Assembly: GCF_030499515.1 (NCBI RefSeq)
Contig: NZ_JASTWJ010000001.1
Location: forward strand, 372,001-436,000
Direction: 5' to 3'
Length of the DNA: 64,000 nt
DNA from: Streptomyces sp. DT2A-34
GTDB taxonomy: Bacteria; Actinomycetota; Actinomycetes; Streptomycetales; Streptomycetaceae
Under the pieces are notes generated by a model that did no database searches, was not told the DNA's origin, and worked only from the letters and a program-made list of their open reading frames with translations. How positions within the stretch are numbered: the stretch's first letter is position 1; the number at the start of each line of letters is the position of its first letter. Positions 24,876 to 32,226 of the stretch are shown in pieces. Position numbers and translations under genes: made by a program.

Positions 24876-26105
24876 ATGGCCACCCCACGCCTGCTCCGCA
24901 CGGGTCTCCTCGCCGCACTGTCGGCCGTCCTGGTCGCGTCCGCCGCGATCGGACCCGCTCAGGCGGAACCACCGACCGCGACGGCCGCCGGGGTGACGTT
25001 CTCGGACAGCTTCGACGGGCCCGCCGGTGCCGCGGTCGACTCCTCGAAGTGGCAGATCGAGACCGGCGACAACGTCAACAACCACGAGCGGCAGTACTAC
25101 ACCTCGGGCAACAAGAACGCCGCCCTGGACGGCCAAGGGCACCTGGTGATCACGGCCAGGCGCGAGAACCCCGCCAACTACCAGTGCTGGTACGGCACTT
25201 GCCAGTACACCTCGGCCCGGTTGAACACCGCGGGAAAGTTCACCGCCCAGTACGGGCATGTCGAGGCGCGCCTGAAAGTGCCGCGCGGGCAGGGCATGTG
25301 GCCCGCGTTCTGGATGCTCGGCACACCGGTCGACTGGCCGGACTCGGGCGAGATCGACATCATGGAGAACGTCGGCTTCGAACCCTCGACCGTGCACGGC
25401 ACGATCCACGGCCCCGGCTACTCCGGGTCCGGCGGCGTAGGGGCCGCGTACTCGCTCCCGAACGGGCAGGCCTTCGCCGACGCCTTCCACACCTTCGCCG
25501 TCGACTGGGCACCCGACTCGATCACCTGGTCCGTGGACGGGAACGTCTACCAGCGGCGCACCCCCGCCGACCTGGGCGGCCGGGCCTGGGTGTTCAACAA
25601 GCCGTTCTTCCTGATCCTGAACCTCGCGGTCGGCGGCTACTGGCCCGGCGACCCGGACGGATCCACGGTCTTTCCGCAGCGGCTGGTCGTGGACCATGTC
25701 TCCGTGACGACAGGCGACTCGGCCGCCGGCGTCGCGATCAGGGGCCTGGCCGGCAAGTGCGTGGACGTGGCCGGTGCGAACCCCGCCAACGGCACGCCCG
25801 TGCAGCTCCACGACTGCAACGGCTCCGCGGCGCAGCAGTGGACCGCGGGCGCGGACGGCACGCTCCGCGCGCTCGGCAAGTGCCTGGACGTGACCGGCAA
25901 CGGCACCGCGGACGGCTCGACCGTCCAGCTGTGGGAGTGCACCGGCGGCCCGAACCAGAGATGGGCCGTCTCCGCGGGGCGCGACATCGTCAACCCGCAG
26001 GCCGACAAGTGCCTCGACGCGACCGGCAACGACTCGGCCAACGGCACCCGGCTGCAGATCTGGACCTGCACGGGCGGCACCAACCAGAAGTGGACGGTCG
26101 GCTGA
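24876..26105 (+). CDS. Secreted GH16 endo-beta-1,3-glucanase with ricin-type lectin domain
   Basis: A 409-residue secreted enzyme. A signal peptide spans 1-30, ending GPAQA. The GH16 catalytic domain is about 38-275, with EIDIME giving nucleophile E159, D161 and acid/base E164. The laminarinase-type GQGMWPAFWML is also present. A ricin B/CBM13 beta-trefoil covers about 285-409, with three QxW-type repeats (QQWTAG, QRWAVS, QKWTVG) and paired cysteines. It should hydrolyse beta-1,3-glucans such as laminarin or fungal wall glucan outside the cell. AAGGGAGCACG precedes the ATG. A dre-like site upstream hints at aminosugar-linked control. Confidence 0.92.
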   Translation: MATPRLLRTGLLAALSAVLVASAAIGPAQAEPPTATAAGVTFSDSFDGPAGAAVDSSKWQIETGDNVNNHERQYYTSGNKNAALDGQGHLVITARRENPANYQCWYGTCQYTSARLNTAGKFTAQYGHVEARLKVPRGQGMWPAFWMLGTPVDWPDSGEIDIMENVGFEPSTVHGTIHGPGYSGSGGVGAAYSLPNGQAFADAFHTFAVDWAPDSITWSVDGNVYQRRTPADLGGRAWVFNKPFFLILNLAVGGYWPGDPDGSTVFPQRLVVDHVSVTTGDSAAGVAIRGLAGKCVDVAGANPANGTPVQLHDCNGSAAQQWTAGADGTLRALGKCLDVTGNGTADGSTVQLWECTGGPNQRWAVSAGRDIVNPQADKCLDATGNDSANGTRLQIWTCTGGTNQKWTVG

Positions 26106-26111
26106 CAGGGC

Positions 26112-26348
26112 CTAGTGGTGGTGCCAGGTGAACTTGTCTCCGCCGACCCAGCGGACCACGTCCGGGTCGTCCAGGTCATGGACCGTGATGCCGAAGGCGG
26201 CGGCGGCCTCCAGGACGTCGGTGACGGTTTTCGCCTGACCGACGACCTCGCCGTCGATCTCCAGGATGCGGAACGGAGGCGTGCCCGGCTGAACCCCGAG
26301 CACCATGATCCGCGGGTGTGAAATGTGCGGGCTCGCGCTTTCGGTCAT
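26112..26348 (-). CDS. Conserved small hypothetical protein
   Basis: A 78-residue protein starting MTESASPHISHPRIMVLG. It appears to form a small alpha/beta fold (VLGVQPGTPPFRILEIDGEVVGQAKTV; DVLEAAAAFGITVHDLDDPDVVRWVGG). I recall similar short proteins in other Streptomyces but cannot name a family. The open frame extends 17 codons upstream to 26399; the ATG at 26348 is preferred since upstream residues look like promoter sequence. It is convergent with the GH16 gene, stop to stop 6 bp apart. Confidence 0.65.
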   Translation of the reverse strand: MTESASPHISHPRIMVLGVQPGTPPFRILEIDGEVVGQAKTVTDVLEAAAAFGITVHDLDDPDVVRWVGGDKFTWHHH

Positions 26349-26460
26349 GCATAGAGCGTAGAGCGCAATCCGGGTCGGCGAATCCTCCGAGTCACCCACC
26401 CGTCCGTCCGCTGTCGTGCGGGGGCGGCGGCTCCGGGGAACCCTGGAGGGGGAGGTGGCG

Positions 26461-27507
26461 ATGGATCCCGTCGAGGCGCTGAACCGGATCGCGTTTCTGC
26501 TGGAGCGGTCCCTGGCACCGACGTATCGCGTACGCGCCTTCCGTACGGCCGCCCGGGTCCTGTCCGAGCTGCCCGAGGACGAGGTGCGCGAGCGGGCGGC
26601 GGCCGGGTCGCTGGAGTCGCTCAGGGGCGTCGGTCCGAAGACGGCCCAGGTGGTGCGGGAGGCGCTGGCCGGTGGGACGCCGGGCTATCTGGAGAAGCTG
26701 GAGGGCGAGGCCGAAGAGTCCGCCGGGCCTGAAGGCCGGGCCGGCGGGCGGCTGCGGGCACTGCTGCGCGGGGACTGCCATCTGCACTCCGACTGGTCCG
26801 ACGGCGGCAGCCCGATCGAGGAGATGGGCAGGGCCGCGGCGGAGCTCGGCCACGAGTGGGCGGCACTCACCGACCACTCACCGCGGCTGACCGTCGCCCG
26901 CGGGCTGTCGGCCGACCGGCTGCGCGAGCAGCTGGACGTGGTGGCGGAGCTGAACGAGACCTGGGCGCCGTTCCGGCTGCTCACCGGCATCGAGTGCGAC
27001 ATCCTCGAGGACGGCTCGCTCGACCAGGAACCCGAGCTGCTGGAGCGGCTCGACGTCGTGGTGGTGTCCGTGCACTCCAAGCTGCGCATGGAAGCCCGCG
27101 CGATGACGCGGCGCATGGTGACCGCCGTACGCGATCCGCACGCGGACGTACTGGGGCACTGCACGGGCAGGCTGGTGACCGGGCGGGGGCGGCCGGAGTC
27201 GGAGTTCGACGCGGACGAGGTGTTCGCCGCGTGCGCCGAGTCGGGTACGGCGGTGGAGATCAACAGCCGTCCGGAGCGGCTGGATCCGCCGCGCGGGCTG
27301 CTGCGCCGGGCCGTCGAGGCGGGCGTGCTGTTCTCGATCGACACCGACGCGCACGCGCCCGGCCAGCTGGACTGGCAGATCCTCGGCTGCGCCCGCGCGG
27401 AGGAGTGCGGGGTGCCGGCCGAGCGGGTGGTGACCACCTGGGACCTGGAGGAACTGCTGGCCTGGACCCGTGCGGGCCGGACACCGTCCCGAGTGGCGGG
27501 CGCCTGA
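26461..27507 (+). CDS. PHP-domain phosphoesterase with N-terminal HhH region (PolX-like)
   Basis: A 348-residue protein. The N-terminus (about 1-80) resembles the helix-hairpin-helix part of X-family polymerases (ELPEDEVRERAAAGSLESLRGVGPKTAQVVREAL). The C-terminal PHP domain begins CHLHSDWSDGG (metal ligands) and continues with ALTDHSPRLT, LTGIECDIL, VVSVHSKLR, LGHCTGRL and DTDAHAP. This is the set of histidines and aspartates of a trinuclear-metal hydrolase. The polymerase palm domain is absent. It may act in DNA repair or as a histidinol-phosphatase-like enzyme. GGAGGTGGCG precedes the chosen ATG. Confidence 0.85.
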   Translation: MDPVEALNRIAFLLERSLAPTYRVRAFRTAARVLSELPEDEVRERAAAGSLESLRGVGPKTAQVVREALAGGTPGYLEKLEGEAEESAGPEGRAGGRLRALLRGDCHLHSDWSDGGSPIEEMGRAAAELGHEWAALTDHSPRLTVARGLSADRLREQLDVVAELNETWAPFRLLTGIECDILEDGSLDQEPELLERLDVVVVSVHSKLRMEARAMTRRMVTAVRDPHADVLGHCTGRLVTGRGRPESEFDADEVFAACAESGTAVEINSRPERLDPPRGLLRRAVEAGVLFSIDTDAHAPGQLDWQILGCARAEECGVPAERVVTTWDLEELLAWTRAGRTPSRVAGA

Positions 27508-27564
27508 CGTGGTACTCGTGCGGCTCCGGCCCTGGAGGAACGGCGCGTGAGGAAGGGACAGCAC

Positions 27565-28254
27565 ATGGAACGGGCGGCCGTGTTCGACGTCGACGGAACC
27601 CTCGTCGACACCAACCATCTGCACGTCACGACCTGGTGGGAAGCCTTCCGGCAGGCCGGACACCAGGTGCCGATGCACGCCGTCCACCGGGCCGTCGGTC
27701 TCGGCTCGACCGACCTGATCGCCCACCTCCTCGGCGACGACCGGGACACAGACCAGGACGCCGGGTTGAGCGCCGCCCACAAGGCCCTGTACGGGCAGTA
27801 CTTCGACCGGCTGCCCCCGCTGCGGGACGCGGGCCGGCTGCTGCGGCGCCTGGACCGCAACGGCTGGCGAGTCGTCCTCGCGACCTCGGCGGGCGGCGCC
27901 GAGCTGTCCGCGCTGCGTCGGGCGCTCTCCGCGGACGACGCGATCACCGCCACCGCGAGCGCCGACGACGTCGAGGAGGGCAAGCCCGCGCCGGAGCCCG
28001 TCGAGCATGCCCTGGAACTGGCCGGGGTGCCCGCCGAGCGCGCGGTCTTCGTCGGCGACACCGTGTGGGACATGCGGGCCGGCACCCTGGCCGGCGTGCG
28101 CTGTGTGGGCGTCCTGTGCGGCGGCATCCCCCGCGCCGACCTGCTGGACGCGGGCGCGCAGGCGGTCTACGAGGATCCGGCCCACCTGCTGGCGTCCCTG
28201 GCGGACAGCCCCTTGGCCGACGTGCCGGGCGATGCGGACCCGAACCGCGGATGA
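27565..28254 (+). CDS. HAD-superfamily hydrolase (phosphoglycolate phosphatase-like)
   Basis: A 229-residue HAD hydrolase. Motif I is DVDGTLVDT (about 8-16), motif II ATSAGG, motif III lysine in EEGKPAPEP, and motif IV VGDTVWD. A helical cap (about 20-90) marks subclass I. It should dephosphorylate a small phosphometabolite; the substrate is unknown. GGAAGGGA precedes the ATG. Its stop overlaps the FUSC start as ATGA, so the two are translationally coupled. Confidence 0.87.
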   Translation: MERAAVFDVDGTLVDTNHLHVTTWWEAFRQAGHQVPMHAVHRAVGLGSTDLIAHLLGDDRDTDQDAGLSAAHKALYGQYFDRLPPLRDAGRLLRRLDRNGWRVVLATSAGGAELSALRRALSADDAITATASADDVEEGKPAPEPVEHALELAGVPAERAVFVGDTVWDMRAGTLAGVRCVGVLCGGIPRADLLDAGAQAVYEDPAHLLASLADSPLADVPGDADPNRG

Positions 28255-29483
28255 CGCGTGTCACGAATGCGGCGCCCCGGCCCACGCGCCGGGGCGCCCG
28301 GACGCTGGAATCGATACGACAGCGGGCGCTCGGGGAGGCCCGCGTGACCGACGCCCTACGGCGGGACGCGCATGCCGTCGGCAGGGCCGCCCGCGCCGCC
28401 TGGCGCGGGCCGGGCCGGGAGCGGGACCTGGCCGTGCAGTCGCTCAAGGCGGCGGCCGCGGCACTGCTCGCCTGGCTCGTGGGGAGCGTGTGGCTGGGCG
28501 ATCCGATGGCCCTGATGGCGTCCTGGGTCGCTCTGATCCTGGTGCAGGCCACCGTGTACAGCTCACTGCTGCGGGCCGCGCAGCAGTTCGCGGCGATCTG
28601 TGCCGGGACCGTACTGGCGTCGGCCGCGCTGGCGTTCACCGGGAGCACCGTGGGCGCGCTTGCCCTGTCGATACCCCTGCTGATGCTGCTGGCCAACTGG
28701 CCGCGCTTCGGTGACCAGGGCGTCTTCGGCGCGACCACGGCGCTGTTCACCCTCGCGTCGGGCGCCGCCGGAGCGTCCGCGGTCGGGCACCGGGTCGGGC
28801 AGGCCGCTCTCGGCGCGGTGATCGGGGTCGCCGTCAACGCGCTCGTCCTGCCGCCGATCCATCTGCGGGACGTACGGGAGAACCTCGCGGCGCTGGCCCG
28901 GGAAGCGGGAGACCTCCTGCACACCGTGGCCGTGGATCTGCGGGAGACCGAATGGAACGCGCAGAGCGCGGCCGGCTGGTCGAGTGCCTCGGCACACTTG
29001 GAGCGCCGGCTGGAGGCGCTGCGGTCCGCGCGTGGCTGGAGCCGGGAGAGCCTGCGGCTGACCGCCGGACCGCTGCGTGGCCTTCGGCGCCCTCCCGCGC
29101 CGGCACCGCCGGAGGAGGAGGACGAACGCTGGAGCCGTGTCACCGGGCACATCAGGGCGCTCACCCGGACCCTGGCCGTCGCGGCCGACGATGGCCGCAC
29201 GCCCCTGCCGCCCGACGGGCCTGCGCTGCGGGCCTACGCCAGGCTGCTGGAGCTGATCGGCGAGGTCTGCCACACGGAGAGCCGCCGGCTGCTCGGGGCC
29301 GACGGTGACACCTGTCCGGACGGCCGGACCGAGGCCGCGATGCTTCGGCTGCACCAGGAGTTGCAGGACTTGCTGCGGGATCACGCCGGTCAGGGCGCGG
29401 CCCGGACGACGGTTCTCGGGACCCTGCTGCTGCAAGCCGAGAACGTGTGGAGCGAGACTGTTCCGGCAGGTCGGCGGGGGTGA
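28251..29483 (+). CDS. FUSC-family membrane protein (aromatic acid exporter-like)
   Basis: A 410-residue protein. Six or so hydrophobic segments (about 62-200, for example KAAAAALLAWLVGSVWLG and VGALALSIPLLMLLANW) belong to the FUSC/aromatic-acid exporter family. A long cytoplasmic C-terminal half (about 205-410) is rich in helices and contains a Pro/Glu linker. The family exports weak organic acids such as p-hydroxybenzoate. The ATG overlaps the HAD stop. A second, only distantly similar FUSC gene lies at 41.6-42.9 kb. Confidence 0.83.
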   Translation: MTRVTNAAPRPTRRGARTLESIRQRALGEARVTDALRRDAHAVGRAARAAWRGPGRERDLAVQSLKAAAAALLAWLVGSVWLGDPMALMASWVALILVQATVYSSLLRAAQQFAAICAGTVLASAALAFTGSTVGALALSIPLLMLLANWPRFGDQGVFGATTALFTLASGAAGASAVGHRVGQAALGAVIGVAVNALVLPPIHLRDVRENLAALAREAGDLLHTVAVDLRETEWNAQSAAGWSSASAHLERRLEALRSARGWSRESLRLTAGPLRGLRRPPAPAPPEEEDERWSRVTGHIRALTRTLAVAADDGRTPLPPDGPALRAYARLLELIGEVCHTESRRLLGADGDTCPDGRTEAAMLRLHQELQDLLRDHAGQGAARTTVLGTLLLQAENVWSETVPAGRRG

Positions 29484-29513
29484 CGCGGATCACCTCAAAT
29501 CGCCCCTTGCGTC

Positions 29514-29539
29514 GGAACACCGAAAGGTCGTTGCCCGTT
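29514..29539 (+). promoter_or_regulatory. ECF-sigma-like promoter of the structured RNA candidate
   Basis: GGAAC (29514-29518) and GTT (29537-29539) are separated by 18 bp. This is the layout of SigR-type ECF promoters. The predicted start about 7-9 bases later falls at the edge of the first long RNA stem. Confidence 0.45.
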
Positions 29540-29546
29540 GAACGAC

Positions 29547-29710
29547 ACGTGGGTGCGGATGGGACAGTGTCCCCGGGCCTCACCTTTTGCCCACAGGGAC
29601 GATCGTTCGGCTGAAGCCCTGTGGAGCGTTTCGCCGAGAGGCGACCGCCATCCGCACCCACCACTGACCGCCCCGACCGGCACTCCCCCGTCCGGTCGGG
29701 GCTTTCTCCT
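29547..29710 (+). ncRNA. Unassigned structured small RNA candidate (about 160 nt)
   Basis: The gap between the FUSC and SDR genes holds a nested set of perfect pairings. The outer stem is 14 bp: 29549-29562 (GTGGGTGCGGATGG) with 29648-29661. Inside are an 8-bp stem 29591-29598/29617-29624 (CCACAGGG/CCCTGTGG), and a 5-bp hairpin 29631-29644 closed by a GAGA tetraloop. A competing short hairpin at 29561-29573 (GGGAC/GTCCC) is also possible. A strong intrinsic terminator follows. An ECF-like promoter is placed correctly upstream. The long closing stem, asymmetric bubble and small 3'-side hairpin recall 6S RNA architecture, but I cannot assign a family. Confidence 0.55.
29670..29710 (+). terminator. 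Intrinsic terminator of the small RNA candidate
   Basis: GCCCCGACCGG (29670-29680) and CCGGTCGGGGC (29692-29702) form a perfect 11-bp stem with an 11-nt loop, followed by TTTCTCCT. The U-rich tail is on the plus strand only. Confidence 0.8.
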
Positions 29711-29736
29711 GTCCGGGCGCGTGCCCACGGCTCGGC

Positions 29737-29767
29737 TTGACTTCGAGAGCACTCCCAGTCGTAGCGT
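29737..29767 (+). promoter_or_regulatory. MerR-type promoter of the SDR gene (19-bp spacer)
   Basis: TTGACT (29737-29742) and TAGCGT (29762-29767) are separated by 19 bp. This overlong spacer is typical of MerR-family activated promoters. The spacer region has an imperfect dyad GACTTCGAGAG/ACTCCCAGTC. The start of transcription would fall at or next to the ATG at 29775, implying a leaderless mRNA. Confidence 0.5.
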
Positions 29768-29774
29768 CCCCGGC

Positions 29775-30737
29775 ATGAGCACCGCACAGCACAAGATCGG
29801 CTCCGGCTTCGACGCCACGAGCACCGCCGCCGACATCCTGAACGGCATCGACCTGACCGGCAAGCTCGCCCTCGTCACCGGCGGCTACTCGGGCCTCGGT
29901 CTGGAGACCACCCGGGCGCTCACCGAGGCGGGCGCCCATGTCGTCGTCCCCGCCCGCCGCCGGGCCGCCGCCGAGGAGGCGCTGGCCGGCCTCACCGGCG
30001 TCGAGGTGGACGAGCTGGACCTCGGCGACCTGGAGAGCGTGCGCGGCTTCGCCGAGCGGTTCCTCGCCTCCGGCCGCACGGTCGACTTCATGATCGGCAA
30101 CGCCGGGATCATGGCCTGCCCGGAGACCCGGGTGGGACCTGGCTGGGAGGCACAGTTCGCGACCAACCACCTCGGCCACTTCGCCCTGGTCAACCGTCTG
30201 TGGCCGGCGATCGAGCCGGGCGGCGCCCGCGTGGTCTCGGTGTCCTCACGGGCCCACCACTTCTCCGGGATGCGCTGGGACGACGTCCACTGGCGGCAGG
30301 GCTACGACAAGTGGGAGGCGTACGGGCAGGCGAAGACGGCGAACGTCCTGTTCGCCGTCCACCTCGACCAGCTCGGCGCCGACCACGGGGTACGGGCCTT
30401 CTCGCTCCACCCGGGCGGCATCCTCACCCCGTTGCAGCGCCACCTCCCGAAGGAGGAGATGGTGGCGCGCGGATGGATCGACGAGCAGGGCAACGTGCTC
30501 GCCCCGGAGGGCTTCAAGAGCCCGGCGCAGGGCGCGGCCACGCAGGTGTGGGCCGCGACCTCGCCGCGGCTGGACGGCATGGGCGGGGTCTATCTGGAGG
30601 ACTGCGACATCGCCGAACCCGCCGCCGACGGCGACGAGCGCAGCGGCGTCAAGGGCTGGGCGACCGATCCGGAGCAGGCCGCACGGCTGTGGCAGCTGTC
30701 GGCGGAGCTGACGGGCGTGAACGCGTTCGCCGCGTAG
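29775..30737 (+). CDS. Short-chain dehydrogenase/reductase (retinol dehydrogenase-like)
   Basis: A 320-residue SDR. The NAD(P) site is VTGGYSGLG (TGxxxGxG, about residues 37-45). NAGI follows in IGNAGIMAC, with a catalytic serine in VSVSSRAHH and the active YxxxK in YGQAKTANVL. It resembles the WWOX/retinol-dehydrogenase-like SDRs that oxidise or reduce various alcohols and ketones. The open frame extends upstream through the small RNA and its terminator, so the true start is the ATG at 29775. No Shine-Dalgarno is seen there, consistent with the leaderless promoter. It is followed 77 bp later by an epimerase-like gene. Confidence 0.87.
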   Translation: MSTAQHKIGSGFDATSTAADILNGIDLTGKLALVTGGYSGLGLETTRALTEAGAHVVVPARRRAAAEEALAGLTGVEVDELDLGDLESVRGFAERFLASGRTVDFMIGNAGIMACPETRVGPGWEAQFATNHLGHFALVNRLWPAIEPGGARVVSVSSRAHHFSGMRWDDVHWRQGYDKWEAYGQAKTANVLFAVHLDQLGADHGVRAFSLHPGGILTPLQRHLPKEEMVARGWIDEQGNVLAPEGFKSPAQGAATQVWAATSPRLDGMGGVYLEDCDIAEPAADGDERSGVKGWATDPEQAARLWQLSAELTGVNAFAA

Positions 30738-30814
30738 CGCGGGGTCCGGAGCGTGCGGGCGCCTCGGACGGGGTACTCGGACGCTCCCGCCCCCACTCCC
30801 GTAAGGAGCCGCAG

Positions 30815-31843
30815 GTGAGCAGCGAACCGGCCCGCAGGATCGTGGTCACCGGTGCCACGGGCAATGTCGGTACGAGCGTGGTACGGCTCCTCTCGGAGGA
30901 TCCGGAGGTCGACTCCGTGCTGGGGCTGGCCCGCAGGACTCCCGAGTGGTCGCCGCCGAAGACGGACTGGGCGGCGGTCGACCTGGCGTCCGAGCAGGCC
31001 GACCTGGTGCCCCTGTTCGAGGGCGCCGATGCCGTCATCCATCTGGCCTGGGCGTTCCAGCCCACGCACGATCCGGCCGTGACCTGGCGGACGAACGTGC
31101 TGGGCAGCATCCGGGCCTTCGACGCGGTGGCCGCGGCGAGGGTCCCGACGCTGGTGCACGCGTCGTCGGTCGGCGCGTACTCGCCGGGGCCGAAGGACGA
31201 CGCCGTGGACGAGTCGTGGCCGACACACGGCTGGCCCGACGCCGCGTACTGCCGGGAGAAGGCCTACCTGGAGCGGACGCTGGACACCTTCGACCGGGCC
31301 CACCCCAGGGTGCGTGTGGTCCGGATGCGGCCGGCGTTCCTGTTCAAGCGGGAGTCGGCGAGCGAGCAGCGCCGTATCTTCGGCGGCCGCTTCCTGCCGG
31401 GGCCGCTGGCGCGCCCGGAGCTGCTGCCGTTCCTGCCCGACATTCCGGGTCTGCGGGTGCAGGCCCTGCACACGGACGACGCGGCCGAGGCGTATCTGCT
31501 CGCCGTGCGGTCCGACGTCCATGGTGCGTTCAACCTCGCGGCCGAGCCCCCGGTCGACGCGGCCCTGCTGGGCGAGATGCTCGGCGCCCGCCCGGTCCGG
31601 CTCCCGCCCACGGCGGCCCGCTCGGCGATCGCCGCGGCGTGGGGGCTGCACCTGCTGCCCGCCTCCCCGCACCTCTTCGACGCGGTGCTCAGGCTGCCGC
31701 TGATGGACTGCACACGCGCCCGCACGGAACTGGGCTGGCGCCCGGAGCGCACGGCGCCCGAGGTGCTGGAGGAGTTCCTGCACGGCATGCAGCGCGGCGA
31801 GGGGGCCCCGACGGAGCCGATGCGGGGCCGCAAGGTGGGCTGA
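30815..31843 (+). CDS. NAD-dependent epimerase/dehydratase (extended SDR)
   Basis: A 342-residue extended SDR. It opens with IVVTGATGNVGTSVVRLL (GxxGxxG). It has VIHLAWAFQPT, VHASSVGAYSPG (catalytic Ser) and YCREKAYLE (YxxxK). Such enzymes act on nucleotide sugars or other hydroxy substrates. The lack of further signature leaves the substrate open. The GTG at 30815 is preceded by AAGGAG. It is probably transcribed with the SDR gene upstream. Confidence 0.83.
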   Translation: MSSEPARRIVVTGATGNVGTSVVRLLSEDPEVDSVLGLARRTPEWSPPKTDWAAVDLASEQADLVPLFEGADAVIHLAWAFQPTHDPAVTWRTNVLGSIRAFDAVAAARVPTLVHASSVGAYSPGPKDDAVDESWPTHGWPDAAYCREKAYLERTLDTFDRAHPRVRVVRMRPAFLFKRESASEQRRIFGGRFLPGPLARPELLPFLPDIPGLRVQALHTDDAAEAYLLAVRSDVHGAFNLAAEPPVDAALLGEMLGARPVRLPPTAARSAIAAAWGLHLLPASPHLFDAVLRLPLMDCTRARTELGWRPERTAPEVLEEFLHGMQRGEGAPTEPMRGRKVG

Positions 31844-31903
31844 CCCACGCCCTGACCCGGGGATCTGGCCCAGGGGGACTGTCTCAGCCGGAGGGGGCCT
31901 GTC

Positions 31904-32143
31904 TCAGTCGGACGGCTCCTGAGGTGCCGGATGTTCCGGGTGGACCGTGCCCGACCGGGCCGCGCCCTGCCGGCCCGTGCCCGCCTGGTCCGTGTCGGGG
32001 ACGTCGTCCCCTTCGGTGCTGTCGTCCGCGGGCTCGACGGACACCTCCCACGGGTCCTCCTCCGGGTTCGCCTGCTGGTCCGGCAGATCCCGCGGCACGG
32101 GTTCGCGGGTCCTGTCCTGCGGCGCGCGACGTTCGTCGGTCAT
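31904..32143 (-). CDS. Small acidic hypothetical protein
   Basis: A 79-residue highly hydrophilic protein rich in Asp, Glu, Pro and Gln (NPEEDPWEVSVEPADDSTEG). It is probably disordered. A clear GGGAGG ribosome-binding site before the ATG at 32143 supports translation. No domain is recognised. It lies downstream of the ROK regulator gene on the same strand and is convergent with the epimerase gene. Confidence 0.6.
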   Translation of the reverse strand: MTDERRAPQDRTREPVPRDLPDQQANPEEDPWEVSVEPADDSTEGDDVPDTDQAGTGRQGAARSGTVHPEHPAPQEPSD

Positions 32144-32226
32144 GGTGCACCTCCCTCGCATCGTCCCTCGCATCGTCCAAGGTCGTCGTGAGCCCCGCGA
32201 GTACCGTTCCCACCAGCGGCGAAACC

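Noticed and set aside
26856..28250. Long open frames through the PHP and HAD genes in other frames (and similar frames elsewhere, such as 33.5-35.4 kb minus)
   Set aside because: High GC leaves stop-poor frames. Composition is Arg/Pro/Gly-rich without domains, and well-supported genes occupy the same DNA.
29547..29710. Assignment as 6S RNA, SRP RNA or a known riboswitch
   Set aside because: The general shape recalls 6S RNA, but length and sequence do not let me identify it. No SRP consensus and no riboswitch core was seen.
29538..29774. N-terminal extension of the SDR protein
   Set aside because: It would run through a strong terminator hairpin and the perfect RNA stems; SDR homology starts at 29775.
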